Below are positions 15,052 to 25,326 of a DNA stretch of 59,014 nt, piece after piece; the stretch's first letter is position 1; each line of letters begins with the position of its first letter. The stretch comes from Rhodoferax sp. (GTDB lineage Bacteria; Pseudomonadota; Gammaproteobacteria; Burkholderiales; Burkholderiaceae_C): positions 1 through 59,014 of the forward strand of contig NZ_JAGPBB010000013.1 of NCBI RefSeq assembly GCF_018063565.1. Direction: 5' to 3'. Position numbers and translations under genes: made by a program. Below the pieces are notes generated by a model. It worked only from the letters and a program-made list of their open reading frames with translations, had not been told where the DNA came from and made no database searches.

Positions 15052-15483
15052 ATGAGCATGATGTCTGAATTCAAGGAATTTGCGGTCAAGGGCAACGTGA
15101 TGGACCTTGCCGTCGGCGTGATCATTGGCGGCGCTTTCGGCAAGATTGTGGATTCAGTCGTGGGTGACCTGATCATGCCGGTGGTGGGTGCGGTTTTTGG
15201 CAAGCTCGATTTTTCCAACCTGTTTGTGGTGCTGGGTCAGATTCCGGCTGGAACCGGTGCCACGCTGGCAGATCTGAAAAAGGCCGGCGTTCCGGTTTTT
15301 GCCTATGGAAACTTCGTCACCGTTGCGGTCAACTTTGCAATTTTGGCGTTCATTATTTTCATGATGGTCAAACAAATCAACCGTCTGAAAAAAGAAGCCC
15401 CGGCAGCACCTGCACCCGAGCCAGCTCCGACGCCTGAGGACGTGGTCCTGTTGCGCGAGATTCGGGATAGCCTGAAGAAGTGA
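15052..15483 (+). CDS. mscL: large-conductance mechanosensitive channel
   Basis: 143 residues. Typical MscL order: N-terminal amphipathic helix ([37 protein letters not shown]), TM1, periplasmic loop, TM2 ([25 protein letters not shown]) and a cytoplasmic charged helix ([13 protein letters not shown]) after an Ala/Pro linker. It opens on membrane tension to release solutes on osmotic downshock. It is divergent from petA with a 190-base gap that must hold both promoters; AAGG stands before the ATG. Confidence 0.96.
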   Translation: MSMMSEFKEFAVKGNVMDLAVGVIIGGAFGKIVDSVVGDLIMPVVGAVFGKLDFSNLFVVLGQIPAGTGATLADLKKAGVPVFAYGNFVTVAVNFAILAFIIFMMVKQINRLKKEAPAAPAPEPAPTPEDVVLLREIRDSLKK

Positions 15484-15487
15484 CACT

Positions 15488-15537
15488 ATTTTTTATAGCT
15501 TAAAGCGCTCATGAATCAAGCGCTTAAGGCAGTTTGA
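15488..15537 (+). repeat. dispersed intergenic repeat, copy after mscL
   Basis: ATAGCT, then AAGCGCT and AGCGCTT arms that can pair, ending in AAGGC. It fills the gap between the convergent mscL and pdxA genes. It matches the pattern of the other copies listed at 22261, 24635, 36550, 43213, 50043, 52648, 53983 and 56168. Confidence 0.6.
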
Positions 15538-15538
15538 T

Positions 15539-16582
15539 CTAGTTTTTTAACAGTTGCCGTGCCATGCGGATCGCCTCGATCAGGCTGGACGCATCGGCCT
15601 GACCGGTGCCGGCAATGTCAAATGCAGTGCCGTGGTCAGGGCTGGTGCGAACCAGTGGCAAACCCAGCGTCACATTGACGCCATTTTCAACACCCAGGTA
15701 TTTCACCGGGATCAAGCCCTGATCGTGGTACATGGCCAGCACTACGTCGAACTCACCCGGCACATCGCCTTTGGCGCGCGCTCGCATGAACACGGTGTCG
15801 GGTGGCTGCGCATCGCTGGCCATCACACCCTGCTGTCGCGCGGCCGCAATGGCGGGGGCGATGTAGCGCTGCTCCTCGTCGCCAAACAGGCCATCTTCTC
15901 CGGCGTGAGGGTTGAGCGCTGCCACACCGATGCGGGGTGAACGCCCCAAAATGTTGGCTAACGCCCGGTGGGTGATCAGCAGGCTCTGTAGCACATTGTC
16001 AAAGGTGACGGCGTCGATGGCCTGACGCAACGAAACATGAATGCTGACCAATACCACCCGCAGCGCATCGTTGGCCAGCATCATGCGTACCGGCAATTCG
16101 CTCAGAGTCTTGCCGGTGTGCGCCATGGCCAGCGCCTGCAGCAACTCGGTATGCCCCGGGTAGCGGTGATAGGGTTGCCCTGCCAATGACAACGCCGCCT
16201 TGTTCAGGGGTGCCGTCACCACGGCAGTAGCCTCACCACGCAGCACCGCATTGGCGGCCCAGACCACACAGTCGCCGGCCATGCGACCGGCTTGCGCTGA
16301 CACCTGACCGAACGGCACCAGCGGCGCGGCGCCGAACGGAAGCTGCAGTACCGGAACACAACGCGGCGGGCAATCCAGCGCGGCCTGAAGCGTGTTCACC
16401 GCCGCCACCGGCACTGGCACGGCGCTGCCTGCAACCACCTGGACCGCACGGCGCACGGTGGCCAGATCACCCACCACGCAGCAACCAGCCGTCAGACTTG
16501 GCGCATCGCGAAAAGCCTTCACGATGATCTCCGGGCCAATACCAGCCGGGTCGCCGAGCGTGATGGCAATAGGACGTTGCAT
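15539..16582 (-). CDS. pdxA: 4-hydroxythreonine-4-phosphate dehydrogenase
   Basis: 347 residues. PdxA oxidises 4-phosphohydroxy-L-threonine in pyridoxal phosphate synthesis. The family start ITLGDPAGIGPEI, the metal/substrate segment HRYPGHTELL, LNPHAGEDGLFG and YHDQGLIPVKYLG are all present, so the active-site His residues are intact. It is followed by the Nif3-like gene upstream on the same strand (24-base gap). Confidence 0.95.
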   Translation of the reverse strand: MQRPIAITLGDPAGIGPEIIVKAFRDAPSLTAGCCVVGDLATVRRAVQVVAGSAVPVPVAAVNTLQAALDCPPRCVPVLQLPFGAAPLVPFGQVSAQAGRMAGDCVVWAANAVLRGEATAVVTAPLNKAALSLAGQPYHRYPGHTELLQALAMAHTGKTLSELPVRMMLANDALRVVLVSIHVSLRQAIDAVTFDNVLQSLLITHRALANILGRSPRIGVAALNPHAGEDGLFGDEEQRYIAPAIAAARQQGVMASDAQPPDTVFMRARAKGDVPGEFDVVLAMYHDQGLIPVKYLGVENGVNVTLGLPLVRTSPDHGTAFDIAGTGQADASSLIEAIRMARQLLKN

Positions 16583-16606
16583 GAAGAGTGCCTCGCGTGA
16601 ACCGGA

Positions 16607-17362
16607 TCAAGCCGGGTTGTCAATATCAATGAACGTGTGACTCAGACCGAGTTGCTGCGCCACCCGGCCCGCCACCGCCGGTGCGCCAAAACGTTCCGTC
16701 GCATGGTGTCCGCAAGCAAAGTAGGCAACCCCGCTTTCCCACGCCAGATGGGCCTGAGGTTCGGAGATCTCCCCGGTGATGAACGCGTCGGCGCCCGCCG
16801 AGATGGCAGCTTCAAAGTAGCTTTGTGCACCGCCGCTGCACCAGGCGATCTTGTCAATTCGGCTGGGGCCGGGATCGACCATCGTGATGGGCCGATTCAG
16901 CTGCCGCTCCAGATGCGACGCCAAAGCGCCAGCGCCGGCGAAAGTACCTGACTCATGCACACCCAGCATCCCGAGCGCCTGATCGCCAAACCGGCCTTGC
17001 GGCAGCAGCCCGAGTTTTTGCCCCAGCTGCGCGTTGTTGCCCAACTCCGGGTGCGCATCCAGCGGCAAATGGTAGGCAAACAGGTTGATGTCATGCCCCA
17101 GCAGCAACGCCAGGCGCTGTTTCATCCAGCCGTTCACCCGGCCATCTTGCCCGCGCCAGAACAAGCCGTGATGCACCAAAATGGCATCTGCCTGGGTCGC
17201 AATGGCGGCTTCAATCAGTGCACGACTGGCGGTGACGCCTGAAACCACGCGCCCAATCGCTTCGCGGCCCTCGACCTGAAGACCGTTAGGACCATAGTCC
17301 TTGAAATTCTCGGGTTGAAGCAGCGTGTCGAAGGCCTGCAAGAGTTCTTGGCGGGAAGTCAT
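16607..17362 (-). CDS. Nif3-like dinuclear metal-centre protein
   Basis: 251 residues of the Nif3/YbgI family. Metal ligands are seen in LVHHGLFWRG and HLPLDAHPELGNN and at the C-terminal ACGHHATERFG. The protein forms a toroidal hexamer in known members. A GTP cyclohydrolase or chaperone-like function has been proposed for the family, without certainty. It lies just upstream of pdxA on the same strand, so the two are probably cotranscribed. Confidence 0.9.
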   Translation of the reverse strand: MTSRQELLQAFDTLLQPENFKDYGPNGLQVEGREAIGRVVSGVTASRALIEAAIATQADAILVHHGLFWRGQDGRVNGWMKQRLALLLGHDINLFAYHLPLDAHPELGNNAQLGQKLGLLPQGRFGDQALGMLGVHESGTFAGAGALASHLERQLNRPITMVDPGPSRIDKIAWCSGGAQSYFEAAISAGADAFITGEISEPQAHLAWESGVAYFACGHHATERFGAPAVAGRVAQQLGLSHTFIDIDNPA

Positions 17363-17427
17363 GAATCAGTTGAATCGCGAAATCAGTGCACCATGATAGT
17401 ACGCCACCCCCAAGCACTATTGGCCGC

Positions 17428-17790
17428 TCAGCCCGGCTTTTCTGTTGCCGAAACATTCGCGGCACAATCGCACCCCACGCCTGCGGCCACCCAGCGCCGG
17501 GCCCATCGGCGCAACACCCAGTGCAGCCCCGGTGCCAGCCAGAGCAGGACCGCGGGCAGGCGTTGCTGCAAAATCAGGTCAGGCGTCATGATGGCCCCAC
17601 ACTGGTATCGCTGCCATTGTGGCTGCCACTGCAGCACCTGACAGGCACCACGGCGCTGCCCCGTCAGCACCATCCCCAGTGGGCAGGGCTCGATCAGGCA
17701 GCACACACCACAACCATTGCAGGTCGCACCGAGCGCCGGTTTGGCCGGCGCCTCAGGATGAATATGGATGATCAGTGAATGCTCGGACAT
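17428..17790 (-). CDS. conserved hypothetical protein with CxxCxxCC motif
   Basis: 120 residues. A cluster CNGCGVCCLIEPCPLGMVL near residue 24 and further Cys at CQVLQW and YQCGAIM resemble YkgJ-type proteins that bind zinc or an Fe-S centre. The second half is a Leu/Trp/Arg-rich amphipathic segment (LLWLAPGLHWVLRRWARRWV). No function is known. It lies upstream of the Nif3-like gene and its 5' end overlaps the upstream region of the divergent protease gene. Confidence 0.65.
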   Translation of the reverse strand: MSEHSLIIHIHPEAPAKPALGATCNGCGVCCLIEPCPLGMVLTGQRRGACQVLQWQPQWQRYQCGAIMTPDLILQQRLPAVLLWLAPGLHWVLRRWARRWVAAGVGCDCAANVSATEKPG

Positions 17791-17869
17791 TGAAATCAGG
17801 CGACAGACCTACAATTTAAGTCAAGTAATCAACCCTTTCACAGCGCTCATATCGCCTGTGCCATTGTCC

Positions 17870-19012
17870 ATGAAACGTTTCTGGCTGCTGTTTTCTCAAT
17901 CCGTCACGGTCCTGCTGGCGGCCTATTTTGTGGTGGCGACACTCAAACCCGAATGGATGCACCAGGCCGGCCGAAGCCATGGCACGGTGGCGCTGCTGGA
18001 AGCGGCTGCGCCGACACCGGGCAGCGTGCCGGTGGGCAGTTTCCGGCTGGCTGCGCAAAAATCATCGTCTGCGGTGGTCAGCATCAACACCAGTAAAAAT
18101 GCGCGGCAAAGCCCGCACAGCAGTGATCCCTGGTTCAGGTTTTTCTTCGGTGAACAAGAGGACCAACCCCAGGTCGGTCTGGGCAGTGGGGTCATTGTGA
18201 GTGCCGACGGTTACATCCTGACCAATAACCATGTGGTGGAAAGCGCCGACGAGATCGAGGTCATCCTCAACGACAGCCGGCGGGCCCGTGCCAAGGTGAT
18301 CGGGACCGACCCTGAGTCAGATCTGGCCGTACTGAAGATTGATCTGGACCGACTTCCGGTGATGGTGATGGGCAACTCCAACAGCCTGCAAGTGGGTGAC
18401 CAGGTTTTGGCCATTGGAAATCCATTTGGGGTCGGCCAGACCGTGACCAGTGGTATTGTCAGCGCGCTGGGGCGCAACCAATTGGGCATCAACACGTTTG
18501 AGAATTTCATTCAAACCGATGCGGCCATCAACCCGGGTAATTCAGGTGGGGCCCTGGTCGACACGTCCGGCAATTTGCTGGGCATCAACACCGCCATTTA
18601 CTCGCGCTCCGGCGGCAGCATGGGCATTGGATTTGCCATCCCGGTGTCAACAGCACGCATTGTGCTGGACGGCATCGTGAAAGACGGCCAGGTCACGCGC
18701 GGCTGGATCGGCGTGGAGCCCAATGAATTGACGCCGGAACTGGCCCAGACCTTTGGTGTGGAGGCCAGCCAGGGCGTGATCATCACTGGGGTGTTGCAGA
18801 ATGGCCCGGCAGCCAAAGGCGGCTTGAAACCTGGCGACGTGGTCAGTTCAGTGTCGGGTTCTGCGGTGCACAACGTGGCAGAGCTGCTGAGCGCCGTCGC
18901 CGCACTCAAACCAGGCGCCGCGGCGAGCTTTGAGGTGCAACGTGGTGCGGGGAAAGTCAGCTTGCAGATCGCGCCTGGCGTGCGACCCAAGCCGCGCCAG
19001 CGTGCTCAGTAA
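17870..19012 (+). CDS. DegS/AlgW-like periplasmic serine protease
   Basis: 380 residues. A single N-terminal membrane anchor (FWLLFSQSVTVLLAAYFVVATL) is followed by a trypsin-like domain with the triad His in TNNHVVES, Asp in DPESDLAVLKID and Ser in NPGNSGGALVD. One PDZ domain (residues about 280-370, QGVIITGVLQNGPAAKGGLKPGDVV) completes it. One anchor plus one PDZ is the DegS arrangement, so regulated cleavage of an anti-sigma factor such as RseA is a likely role. The frame extends upstream to 17768, but the ATG at 17870 starts the anchor. It converges on tatC with a nine-base gap. Confidence 0.9.
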   Translation: MKRFWLLFSQSVTVLLAAYFVVATLKPEWMHQAGRSHGTVALLEAAAPTPGSVPVGSFRLAAQKSSSAVVSINTSKNARQSPHSSDPWFRFFFGEQEDQPQVGLGSGVIVSADGYILTNNHVVESADEIEVILNDSRRARAKVIGTDPESDLAVLKIDLDRLPVMVMGNSNSLQVGDQVLAIGNPFGVGQTVTSGIVSALGRNQLGINTFENFIQTDAAINPGNSGGALVDTSGNLLGINTAIYSRSGGSMGIGFAIPVSTARIVLDGIVKDGQVTRGWIGVEPNELTPELAQTFGVEASQGVIITGVLQNGPAAKGGLKPGDVVSSVSGSAVHNVAELLSAVAALKPGAAASFEVQRGAGKVSLQIAPGVRPKPRQRAQ

Positions 19013-19021
19013 GGCCTGGTA

Positions 19022-19816
19022 CTAAGAGGATGAAGAGGCCGCCGCTTCATCGTCGGGTTTTTTGGTATGCCGGATAAACAGCTGTGCGGCCCAAATGCCC
19101 ACCTCGTATAACAGGCACATCGGAATCGCCAATGCCAGCTGTGACACCACATCCGGCGGCGTCACGATCGCAGCGATGATGAACGCCAGAACCACAAAAT
19201 AGCCGCGAAATTCCTTGAGTTTTTCGATGCTGAAGATGCCCATGCGGGCCAGCACCACCACCACCACGGGCACCTCAAAGGCCAGGCCAAAGGCCAGGAA
19301 CATCGACAACACAAAACTCAGATACGCCTCGATGTCAGGCGAAGCTGTGATGCTCTTGGGGGCGAAACTCTGGATAAAGGCAAACACCCGGCCGAACACA
19401 AAGAAGTAACAAAACGCCACCCCGACGAAAAACAGCACCGTGCTGGAAAACACCAAGGGCAACACCAGCTTTTTTTCGTGTGAATACAGGCCCGGTGCCA
19501 CAAACGCCCAGATTTGATACAGCACTGCCGGCAATGCGATCAGGAACGCGGCCATCAGCAGCACCTTGAGCGGCACCATGAAAGGAGAGATGACCGAGGT
19601 GGCGATCATGGTGGAGCCAGCGGGCAGATGCGCCACCAAGGGTGCCGCAAGATAGTCGTACAAAGCCGCTGGCCCCGGGTAGGCCGCCAGCGCGATCGCC
19701 ACCACCACAATGGCCAATGTGGCCTTGACCAGACGGTCACGCAACTCGACCAGATGCTGAACAAAGGGTTGCTCAGAGCCCGCCAGCTCGTCGTCTTTTT
19801 TGGAGGAATCGGTCAT
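19022..19816 (-). CDS. tatC: twin-arginine translocase subunit TatC
   Basis: 264 residues, six membrane helices. The N-terminal signal-binding motif ([15 protein letters not shown]) and the conserved EKK...P region ([17 protein letters not shown]) are present. TatC recognises twin-arginine signal peptides. The ATG at 19816 overlaps the tatB stop (ATGA), so the longer frame to 19933 is rejected. Likely clients in this window are the Rieske protein and the multicopper-oxidase-fold protein at 43284. Confidence 0.95.
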   Translation of the reverse strand: MTDSSKKDDELAGSEQPFVQHLVELRDRLVKATLAIVVVAIALAAYPGPAALYDYLAAPLVAHLPAGSTMIATSVISPFMVPLKVLLMAAFLIALPAVLYQIWAFVAPGLYSHEKKLVLPLVFSSTVLFFVGVAFCYFFVFGRVFAFIQSFAPKSITASPDIEAYLSFVLSMFLAFGLAFEVPVVVVVLARMGIFSIEKLKEFRGYFVVLAFIIAAIVTPPDVVSQLALAIPMCLLYEVGIWAAQLFIRHTKKPDDEAAASSSS

Positions 19817-20283
19817 CCTTGAAATCCAATGGGACGAAAGCGCTTCACTCTGGCCGCACCCGACTGGGCATGTTTGCGCACACCCGCACGCGCCTTGTAC
19901 CAGTTGGGCATGGCGGCCTGCTTGATACGCCACTTCTTTTTCGGATGCTGATACGCTGGTGTCGACGGTGGTTCCGTCAGTTCAGCGCTGCTCGCAATCG
20001 CCACCCCGGTGGCGTCCGCCCAGGACTTTTCGAAATCATCCGCACCGGTCTGAATCGACTGGCCGACATCGCGCGCGGCACTTTCCACCGTGTCTTTCAT
20101 TTTTTTGAGCTCATCAAGCTCCATGGATCGATTGACCTCGGCTTTGACGTCGGCGATGTAACGTTGGGCTTTACCCAGCAAAGTACCCACGGTGCGCGCC
20201 ACCCGCGGCAACTTTTCCGGGCCAATCACCACCAGCGCGACCGCCCCAATCAGGGCCAGCTTGGAAATCCCCAGATCAATCAT
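19813..20283 (-). CDS. tatB: twin-arginine translocase subunit TatB
   Basis: 156 residues. N-terminal helix [33 protein letters not shown] followed by an amphipathic helix and a long charged tail ([20 protein letters not shown]). The invariant GPEKLP motif identifies TatB. The C-terminal Lys/Arg-rich tail varies in the family. It sits between tatA and tatC. Confidence 0.95.
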   Translation of the reverse strand: MIDLGISKLALIGAVALVVIGPEKLPRVARTVGTLLGKAQRYIADVKAEVNRSMELDELKKMKDTVESAARDVGQSIQTGADDFEKSWADATGVAIASSAELTEPPSTPAYQHPKKKWRIKQAAMPNWYKARAGVRKHAQSGAARVKRFRPIGFQG

Positions 20284-20314
20284 GCACGCCTTACCGATTT
20301 AACGCCCGAAGGCG

Positions 20315-20554
20315 TCAGGATTTCTGTTTGGCTTCGACGTCGATCGTGGTTTTGTCGACACTGGCAGCACTGGTCACCTGCGACGGCGCAACCGCCTTCT
20401 CATCAGCAGCAGTACCGCCGTCCTTCATACCATCCTTGAAACCCTTGACCGCGCCACCAAGGTCGCTGCCGATGTTCTTGAGCTTTTTGGTGCCGAACAC
20501 CATCACCACAATCAACAAAACGATTAACCAATGCCAAATCGAAAACGAACCCAT
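20315..20554 (-). CDS. tatA: twin-arginine translocase subunit TatA
   Basis: 79 residues: [34 protein letters not shown] is the TatA helix, hinge and amphipathic helix with the FGTKKL motif. It forms the translocation pore. The usual tatABC order follows, and the gene lies 67 bases after the HIT protein gene, within the his-tat run. Confidence 0.95.
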   Translation of the reverse strand: MGSFSIWHWLIVLLIVVMVFGTKKLKNIGSDLGGAVKGFKDGMKDGGTAADEKAVAPSQVTSAASVDKTTIDVEAKQKS

Positions 20555-20621
20555 TGCAATCTCCTAAGGAATTGAGCCAATTTTAAGCGGGGCCTCGCGT
20601 CGAGCCCAAAAACACGGATGT

Positions 20622-20996
20622 TTAACCCCGCAACCAGGGACGTGGGCCGCCCATGATGTGAATGTGCAGGTGGTGAATGTCTTGCGCCCCATCCACGCCC
20701 GTATTGCAAACCATCCGAAACCCGCCTTGGGGATAGGGGCGGCAACCCTGTTGCAAGGCCAGCTGGGGCGCCAGCACCATCATGCGCCCCATCATCGGAG
20801 CGTGTTCATCCGTCAACAATGCCATGGCCGGAATATGCCACTTGGGGATCATCAGAAAGTGCACCGGTGCCGACGGGTGAATGTCATGAAATGCAAACAG
20901 CTCATCGTCCTGATAGACCAATCTGGACGGAATCTTGCCCGCTGCGATTTTGCAAAACAGACAGTCGGGATCGGTATGTAAGGGGCTTGGCGTCAT
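20622..20996 (-). CDS. HIT-family nucleotide-binding protein (HinT-like)
   Basis: 124 residues. The histidine triad appears as HHLHIHIMGG at the C-terminus, with CLFCKIAAGKIPS near the start, the standard HIT layout. HinT proteins hydrolyse adenosine phosphoramidates. The ATG at 20996 overlaps the stop of the upstream DUF4870-like gene. HIT genes next to hisE/hisI and tatABC are common in betaproteobacteria. Confidence 0.92.
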   Translation of the reverse strand: MTPSPLHTDPDCLFCKIAAGKIPSRLVYQDDELFAFHDIHPSAPVHFLMIPKWHIPAMALLTDEHAPMMGRMMVLAPQLALQQGCRPYPQGGFRMVCNTGVDGAQDIHHLHIHIMGGPRPWLRG

Positions 20997-21412
20997 GTCG
21001 CGGATTCCATGGGCAGGCCTTTGTTCATGCGCAGCATGCCGGTGACGATACGGTACAAGAACCAGATCGAAATCACCAACCAGGCGATCCAGCCCGGTAT
21101 GACAAAGAGTATCCACAAGGGCGCAGTCACCAGGTACAGCAGCGCGGCCATCATCACAGTACGAATGCGCCAGCTGAAATGGCTGGCATGCCAGGTGCCA
21201 CGGGCATCGTCACGTTTGACCAGGTCGAGCACCAGTGCGGCGATCAGCAGCACCGGGCCAAACTGCCCACCCGGAATCAGCGCGCCAACGGCCACAATCA
21301 AATGCAACACATAACTGATGGTGCCGACGGTATTGAGGGCGTTGAGTTGTTGCACATCGCCCTCCGCGACAACCCCCTCGGGCGACTCGGGGCGACTGAA
21401 ATCCTGTGTCAT
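20993..21412 (-). CDS. DUF4870-like membrane protein
   Basis: 139 residues with a soluble acidic N-terminus and three or four hydrophobic segments ([37 protein letters not shown] and [32 protein letters not shown]). The arrangement and the [21 protein letters not shown] loop match DUF4870-type proteins; the role is unknown. ATGA overlaps at both ends couple it to hisE and the HIT gene. Confidence 0.75.
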   Translation of the reverse strand: MTQDFSRPESPEGVVAEGDVQQLNALNTVGTISYVLHLIVAVGALIPGGQFGPVLLIAALVLDLVKRDDARGTWHASHFSWRIRTVMMAALLYLVTAPLWILFVIPGWIAWLVISIWFLYRIVTGMLRMNKGLPMESAT

Positions 21413-21801
21413 GTGGCGGCTCCCTGTGCATCACCCTCACGTGCCGCGAGTTTGCGCAAAGCTTTTTCTTCCAGCCCGCTGGTGCCGACACGGCGGTCGA
21501 GTTCGGCGATCACGTCCGCCGGGCGCAAGCCATAGTGCGCCAGAGCCACCATGCAATGGAACCACAGGTCGGCCATCTCATGGACAATTTTTCCCTTGTC
21601 GCCACCGTGATCAGCATCTTTCGCCGCCATCACCGTCTCGGTGGCTTCTTCGCCAATTTTTTTCAGGAAAGCATCCGGCCCTTTGTGCAACAGACGGGCC
21701 ACGTAACTGGACTCGGGCTGTCCGCCATTGGCAGGCAGACGACTCTCGATCACTGCCGCCAATTGGGCCAGTGAATCGTGCAGGAGGTGTGGATTGGACA
21801 T
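21409..21801 (-). CDS. hisE: phosphoribosyl-ATP diphosphatase
   Basis: 130 residues. MazG-like fold with [17 protein letters not shown] and the E-x-x-D metal site in [20 protein letters not shown]. Second step of histidine synthesis: hydrolysis of PR-ATP to PR-AMP. It is separate from hisI here (41-base gap), not fused as in enterobacteria. The C-terminal extension ([20 protein letters not shown]) is usual for related bacteria. Confidence 0.94.
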   Translation of the reverse strand: MSNPHLLHDSLAQLAAVIESRLPANGGQPESSYVARLLHKGPDAFLKKIGEEATETVMAAKDADHGGDKGKIVHEMADLWFHCMVALAHYGLRPADVIAELDRRVGTSGLEEKALRKLAAREGDAQGAAT

Positions 21802-21842
21802 AGAACGTTGGTTAGGGGCAATGGCAGTACAAACCTTGCAGC

Positions 21843-22232
21843 TTACGGGTAAATACTGGCCGGATCCTTGAGCACAGGGTCAACCGTCTGCCACTGCCCC
21901 TGATCGTAGACGCGGAAAAAACAGCTGTGGCGACCGGTATGACACGCAATGCCAGGTGTGTGACCGCTTTGAGTGACCTTGAGCAGCAGCACATCGGCAT
22001 CGCAGTCGACGCGGATTTCATGCACCGTCTGCACATGCCCGGATTCTTCGCCTTTGAACCACAGCCTGTGGCGTGAGCGGCTGAAATACACCGCTCGGCC
22101 CAGTTCAATGGTTTTCTGCAAGGCTGCGCGATTCATCCAGGCGAACATCAGCACATCGCCCGTGCCCTGCTCCTGTGCGATCACCGGCACCAAGCCCTGC
22201 GCGTCCCATTTGATGGCGTCCAGATAATTCAT
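21843..22232 (-). CDS. hisI: phosphoribosyl-AMP cyclohydrolase
   Basis: 129 residues. Third step of histidine synthesis. Metal-binding [11 protein letters not shown] and zinc Cys in [13 protein letters not shown] identify it, together with [20 protein letters not shown]. Fully conserved and of normal length. It lies between hisF and hisE in the biosynthetic run. Confidence 0.96.
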   Translation of the reverse strand: MNYLDAIKWDAQGLVPVIAQEQGTGDVLMFAWMNRAALQKTIELGRAVYFSRSRHRLWFKGEESGHVQTVHEIRVDCDADVLLLKVTQSGHTPGIACHTGRHSCFFRVYDQGQWQTVDPVLKDPASIYP

Positions 22233-22260
22233 GGCGGCATTGTCGATGATTTTTGTTGAA

Positions 22261-22320
22261 ACAAAATCAATAGCTACAAACCTTTACAGGTATTGCGCTG
22301 GGAGGCAATAATGCTATTAA
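22261..22320 (+). repeat. dispersed repeat, copy between hisI and hisF
   Basis: AATAGCT, then CAAACCTTTACAGGTATT and GCGCTGGGAGGC. It fills most of the 84-base gap between hisI and hisF and touches the last codons of hisF. Same pattern as the other copies. Confidence 0.55.
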
Positions 22321-23117
22321 ATTCGCACGGGAATCCCACGCTCGGCCATGCGCGCCTTGGCCTGCGCCACGGTGAATTCGCCATAGTGAAAGATGCTGGC
22401 GGCCAACACCGCGTCAGCCCCGCCCTGCTGGATGCCATCGGCCAGATGGTCCAAGGTGCCCACACCGCCCGACGCAATCACCGGCACCGTCACCGCATCG
22501 CTGACGGCGCGTGTCAGCGCCAGATCAAAACCCGACTTGGTGCCGTCGCGGTCCATGCTGGTGAGCAAAATTTCGCCCGCACCCAGGTCGGCCATATGGG
22601 TGGCCCAGGCCACAGCGTCCAGCCCGGTGTTCTTGCGCCCGCCGTGGCTGTATACGTCCCAGCCCTCGCCCATCACCCGCCCCTGGCCATCCAGGCGCAA
22701 GGCATCAGTGCCGCTGCGGCGCTTGGCGTCAATCGCCACCACAATACATTGCGCGCCGTACTTGCGTGATGCGTCACGGATGACCTGCGGGTTGGCGATC
22801 GCTGCCGAATTGAAACTGGTCTTGTCGGCCCCCGCATTGAGCAGACGGCGCACGTCTTCAACCGTACGCACACCGCCGCCCACCGTGAGTGGAATAAACA
22901 CCTGACTGGCGACGGCTTCGATGATGTGCAGAATCAGGTCGCGACCATCGCTGGTGGCGGTGATGTCAAGAAACGTCAACTCGTCAGCGCCCTGCTCGTT
23001 GTAACGCGCTGCAATTTCCACCGGATCACCGGCGTCGCGCAATTCAACAAAGTTGACGCCTTTGACGACCCGGCCACCGGTGACGTCAAGACAGGGGATG
23101 ATCCGTTTGGCCAGCAC
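22317..23117 (-). CDS. hisF: imidazole glycerol phosphate synthase cyclase subunit
   Basis: 266 residues, TIM barrel. Catalytic Asp in [20 protein letters not shown] and in [14 protein letters not shown] with [14 protein letters not shown]. It forms the ammonia channel with HisH and makes IGP and AICAR. Six bases separate it from hisA. Length is normal. Confidence 0.97.
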   Translation of the reverse strand: MLAKRIIPCLDVTGGRVVKGVNFVELRDAGDPVEIAARYNEQGADELTFLDITATSDGRDLILHIIEAVASQVFIPLTVGGGVRTVEDVRRLLNAGADKTSFNSAAIANPQVIRDASRKYGAQCIVVAIDAKRRSGTDALRLDGQGRVMGEGWDVYSHGGRKNTGLDAVAWATHMADLGAGEILLTSMDRDGTKSGFDLALTRAVSDAVTVPVIASGGVGTLDHLADGIQQGGADAVLAASIFHYGEFTVAQAKARMAERGIPVRI

Positions 23118-23123
23118 CCGAGG

Positions 23124-23864
23124 CTACCCGTTCAACTCATCGGCCCGCGCCTGCGCAGCTTCAAAGTCGAGGTCACCGCTGTAAATGGAGCGGCCACAAA
23201 TCACACCTTCAATGCCTTCGTCTTCCACCGCGCACAAGGCCTCAATGTCGGCCATGTTGGATAGGCCGCCCGAGGCAATCACCGGAATGCTCAGCGCCTG
23301 CGCCAGGCGAACGGTAGCGTCGATGTTGATGCCGGTCAGCATGCCATCGCGGCCTATGTCGGTGTAGATGATGGATTCCACGCCAAAGTCTTCAAATTTC
23401 TTGCCCAGATCGACCACGTCGTGGCGGGTGAGTTTGCTCCAGCCGTCGGTGGCGACCTTACCGTCCTTGGCATCCAGGCCGACAATGATGTGGCCGCCAA
23501 ACGCAGTGCAGGCATCTTGCAAAAAGCCCGGGTTGCGCACCGCAGCGGTGCCAATGATGACGTAGCGCAGGCCCGCGTCGAGATAGCGCTCGATGGTGTC
23601 AAGGTCGCGGATGCCGCCACCGAGCTGCACATCCACCTCGCTGCCCACGTCTTTGAGGATTTTGCGGATCGCCGCCTCGTTCTTGGGCTGCCCGGCAAAA
23701 GCACCGTTCAAATCCACCAGATGCAAGCGCCTTGCACCCTTATCCACCCAGGAGCGCGCCATCACCGCCGGCTCTTCGCTGAAGGTGGTGGCCAATTTCA
23801 TATCGCCTTGCTGCAGGCGTACACAGTGACCGTCTTTAAGATCAATCGCGGGAATTAACAGCAT
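23124..23864 (-). CDS. hisA: phosphoribosylformimino-5-aminoimidazole carboxamide ribotide isomerase
   Basis: 246 residues. TIM barrel with the catalytic Asp in [17 protein letters not shown] and in [11 protein letters not shown]. Amadori isomerisation before HisF. A frame extends to 23906, but MLLIPAID is the conserved start. Sits directly upstream of hisF. Confidence 0.96.
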   Translation of the reverse strand: MLLIPAIDLKDGHCVRLQQGDMKLATTFSEEPAVMARSWVDKGARRLHLVDLNGAFAGQPKNEAAIRKILKDVGSEVDVQLGGGIRDLDTIERYLDAGLRYVIIGTAAVRNPGFLQDACTAFGGHIIVGLDAKDGKVATDGWSKLTRHDVVDLGKKFEDFGVESIIYTDIGRDGMLTGINIDATVRLAQALSIPVIASGGLSNMADIEALCAVEDEGIEGVICGRSIYSGDLDFEAAQARADELNG

Positions 23865-23952
23865 GATGCTAGGAGCTGGAAGAAAAAACGGAGACAACGA
23901 CGACACGTCATCGCGCAGGATGTCGCTTCGTGTTCATGGAAAACAAAACGGA

Positions 23953-24636
23953 TCAAGGGTTCCAGTGCAGAAAGTTGCGGTACAACGACAGGCCGTGGTC
24001 AGCACTTTTTTCAGGATGAAATTGTGTAGCAAAAATATTATCACGCGCAATGGCTGAACTGAAGCGCTGGCCATAGTCGGTCTGGCCTGCACTGTGGCGC
24101 GCATCAGACGGTTTGCTGTAAAAACTGTGCACAAAATAGAAATAACTGCCGTCGGGCACCTCACCCCAGACCGGATGCGTCTGCCCGGCATGAGCCACTC
24201 GCCAGACCCGGTTCCAGCCCATTTGCGGCACTTTGTAGCGGCTGCCATCAGGCTGCAACTGCCCGGCCAGCTCGAATTTAATCACCTCACCATGGATCAG
24301 ACCCAAGCCAGGGGTATCACCCTCGGCACTGTGGTCCAGCAGCATCTGCATGCCGACACAGACACCAAACAACGGCTTGGTGGCCGCGGCCTCCAGCACC
24401 GACTGCTGCAGCCCCGACTCGCGCAACTCGCGCATACAGTCGGGCATGGCACCTTGGCCGGGCAGTACGATGCGCTCAGCGGCCTGCACCACATCGGGGT
24501 CGGCGGTGATGAGCACCGTGTAGCCACTGCCCACCGCAGCAGCTTGCACCGCCTGCGACACCGAGCGCAGGTTGCCCATGCCGTAATCCACCACTGCGAC
24601 GGTTCTTCCGGGTTTGCCTGAAAGTATCAAAGTCAT
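23953..24636 (-). CDS. hisH: imidazole glycerol phosphate synthase glutaminase subunit
   Basis: 227 residues. Class I glutaminase: nucleophile Cys in [11 protein letters not shown], His and Glu in [13 protein letters not shown]. It supplies ammonia to HisF. The N-terminus ([18 protein letters not shown]) is the family start after a short extension. The start codon abuts a dispersed repeat that makes up the spacer to hisB. Confidence 0.96.
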   Translation of the reverse strand: MTLILSGKPGRTVAVVDYGMGNLRSVSQAVQAAAVGSGYTVLITADPDVVQAAERIVLPGQGAMPDCMRELRESGLQQSVLEAAATKPLFGVCVGMQMLLDHSAEGDTPGLGLIHGEVIKFELAGQLQPDGSRYKVPQMGWNRVWRVAHAGQTHPVWGEVPDGSYFYFVHSFYSKPSDARHSAGQTDYGQRFSSAIARDNIFATQFHPEKSADHGLSLYRNFLHWNP

Positions 24637-24688
24637 AGCTTCTCAGGCAATCTCAGTATGGGCTGGAGGCCTATTTTTCATAAAAAAC
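24635..24688 (+). repeat. dispersed repeat, copy between hisH and hisB
   Basis: ATAGCT overlaps the hisH start codon; GGGCTGGAGGCCTATTT follows about 20 bases later. The spacer of 51 bases between hisB and hisH is essentially this element. Confidence 0.6.
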
Positions 24689-25326
24689 TACAAACTTCCC
24701 TTGGTCGAAGGTACCTGGCCGCTGGCACGAACATCGAGCTCCACGGCACTGCGCAGGGCGCGGGCAAAGGCCTTGAACAGACTCTCCACCTGATGATGGG
24801 CGTTGCGTCCCTTGAGGTTATCCAGGTGCAGCGTGACCCCGGCGTGGTTGACAAAGCCCTGAAAAAACTCATACACCAGCTGGGTATCAAAGCTGCCGAT
24901 GGTGCCGGCTGTGAACTGCACCTCCATCACCAAGCCCGGGCGGCCGGAAAAATCGACCACCGCGCGGCTCAGCGCCTCGTCCAGTGGCACATAGGCGTGA
25001 CCAAAACGGCGAATGCCTTTTTTGTCACCGACAGCCTGGCGCATGGCCTGCCCCAGCGTGATGCCCACGTCCTCCACGGTATGGTGGGCGTCGATGTGAA
25101 GATCGCCCTCGGCGTCAATGTCAAGGTCGAACAGCCCATGGCGCGCAATCTGGTCGAGCATATGGTCAAAAAAACCAATGCCGGTGTGCAAGCGCGAAAC
25201 GCCGCTGCCGTCGAGGTTGAGACGCACCGTGACCTGGGTTTCAGCGGTATTGCGCGCGAGTTCGGCGACACGCGGGACGCTGGTGGCGGGGGCTTCGGGC
25301 AATTCTGTCAATGGGTAATGGGTCAT
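24688..25326 (-). CDS. hisB: imidazoleglycerol-phosphate dehydratase
   Basis: 212 residues. Manganese sites [25 protein letters not shown] and [13 protein letters not shown] are all present. It lacks the N-terminal phosphatase domain of the enterobacterial bifunctional HisB, so histidinol phosphatase must be encoded elsewhere. Its ATG overlaps the hisC stop (ATGA). Confidence 0.96.
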   Translation of the reverse strand: MTHYPLTELPEAPATSVPRVAELARNTAETQVTVRLNLDGSGVSRLHTGIGFFDHMLDQIARHGLFDLDIDAEGDLHIDAHHTVEDVGITLGQAMRQAVGDKKGIRRFGHAYVPLDEALSRAVVDFSGRPGLVMEVQFTAGTIGSFDTQLVYEFFQGFVNHAGVTLHLDNLKGRNAHHQVESLFKAFARALRSAVELDVRASGQVPSTKGSL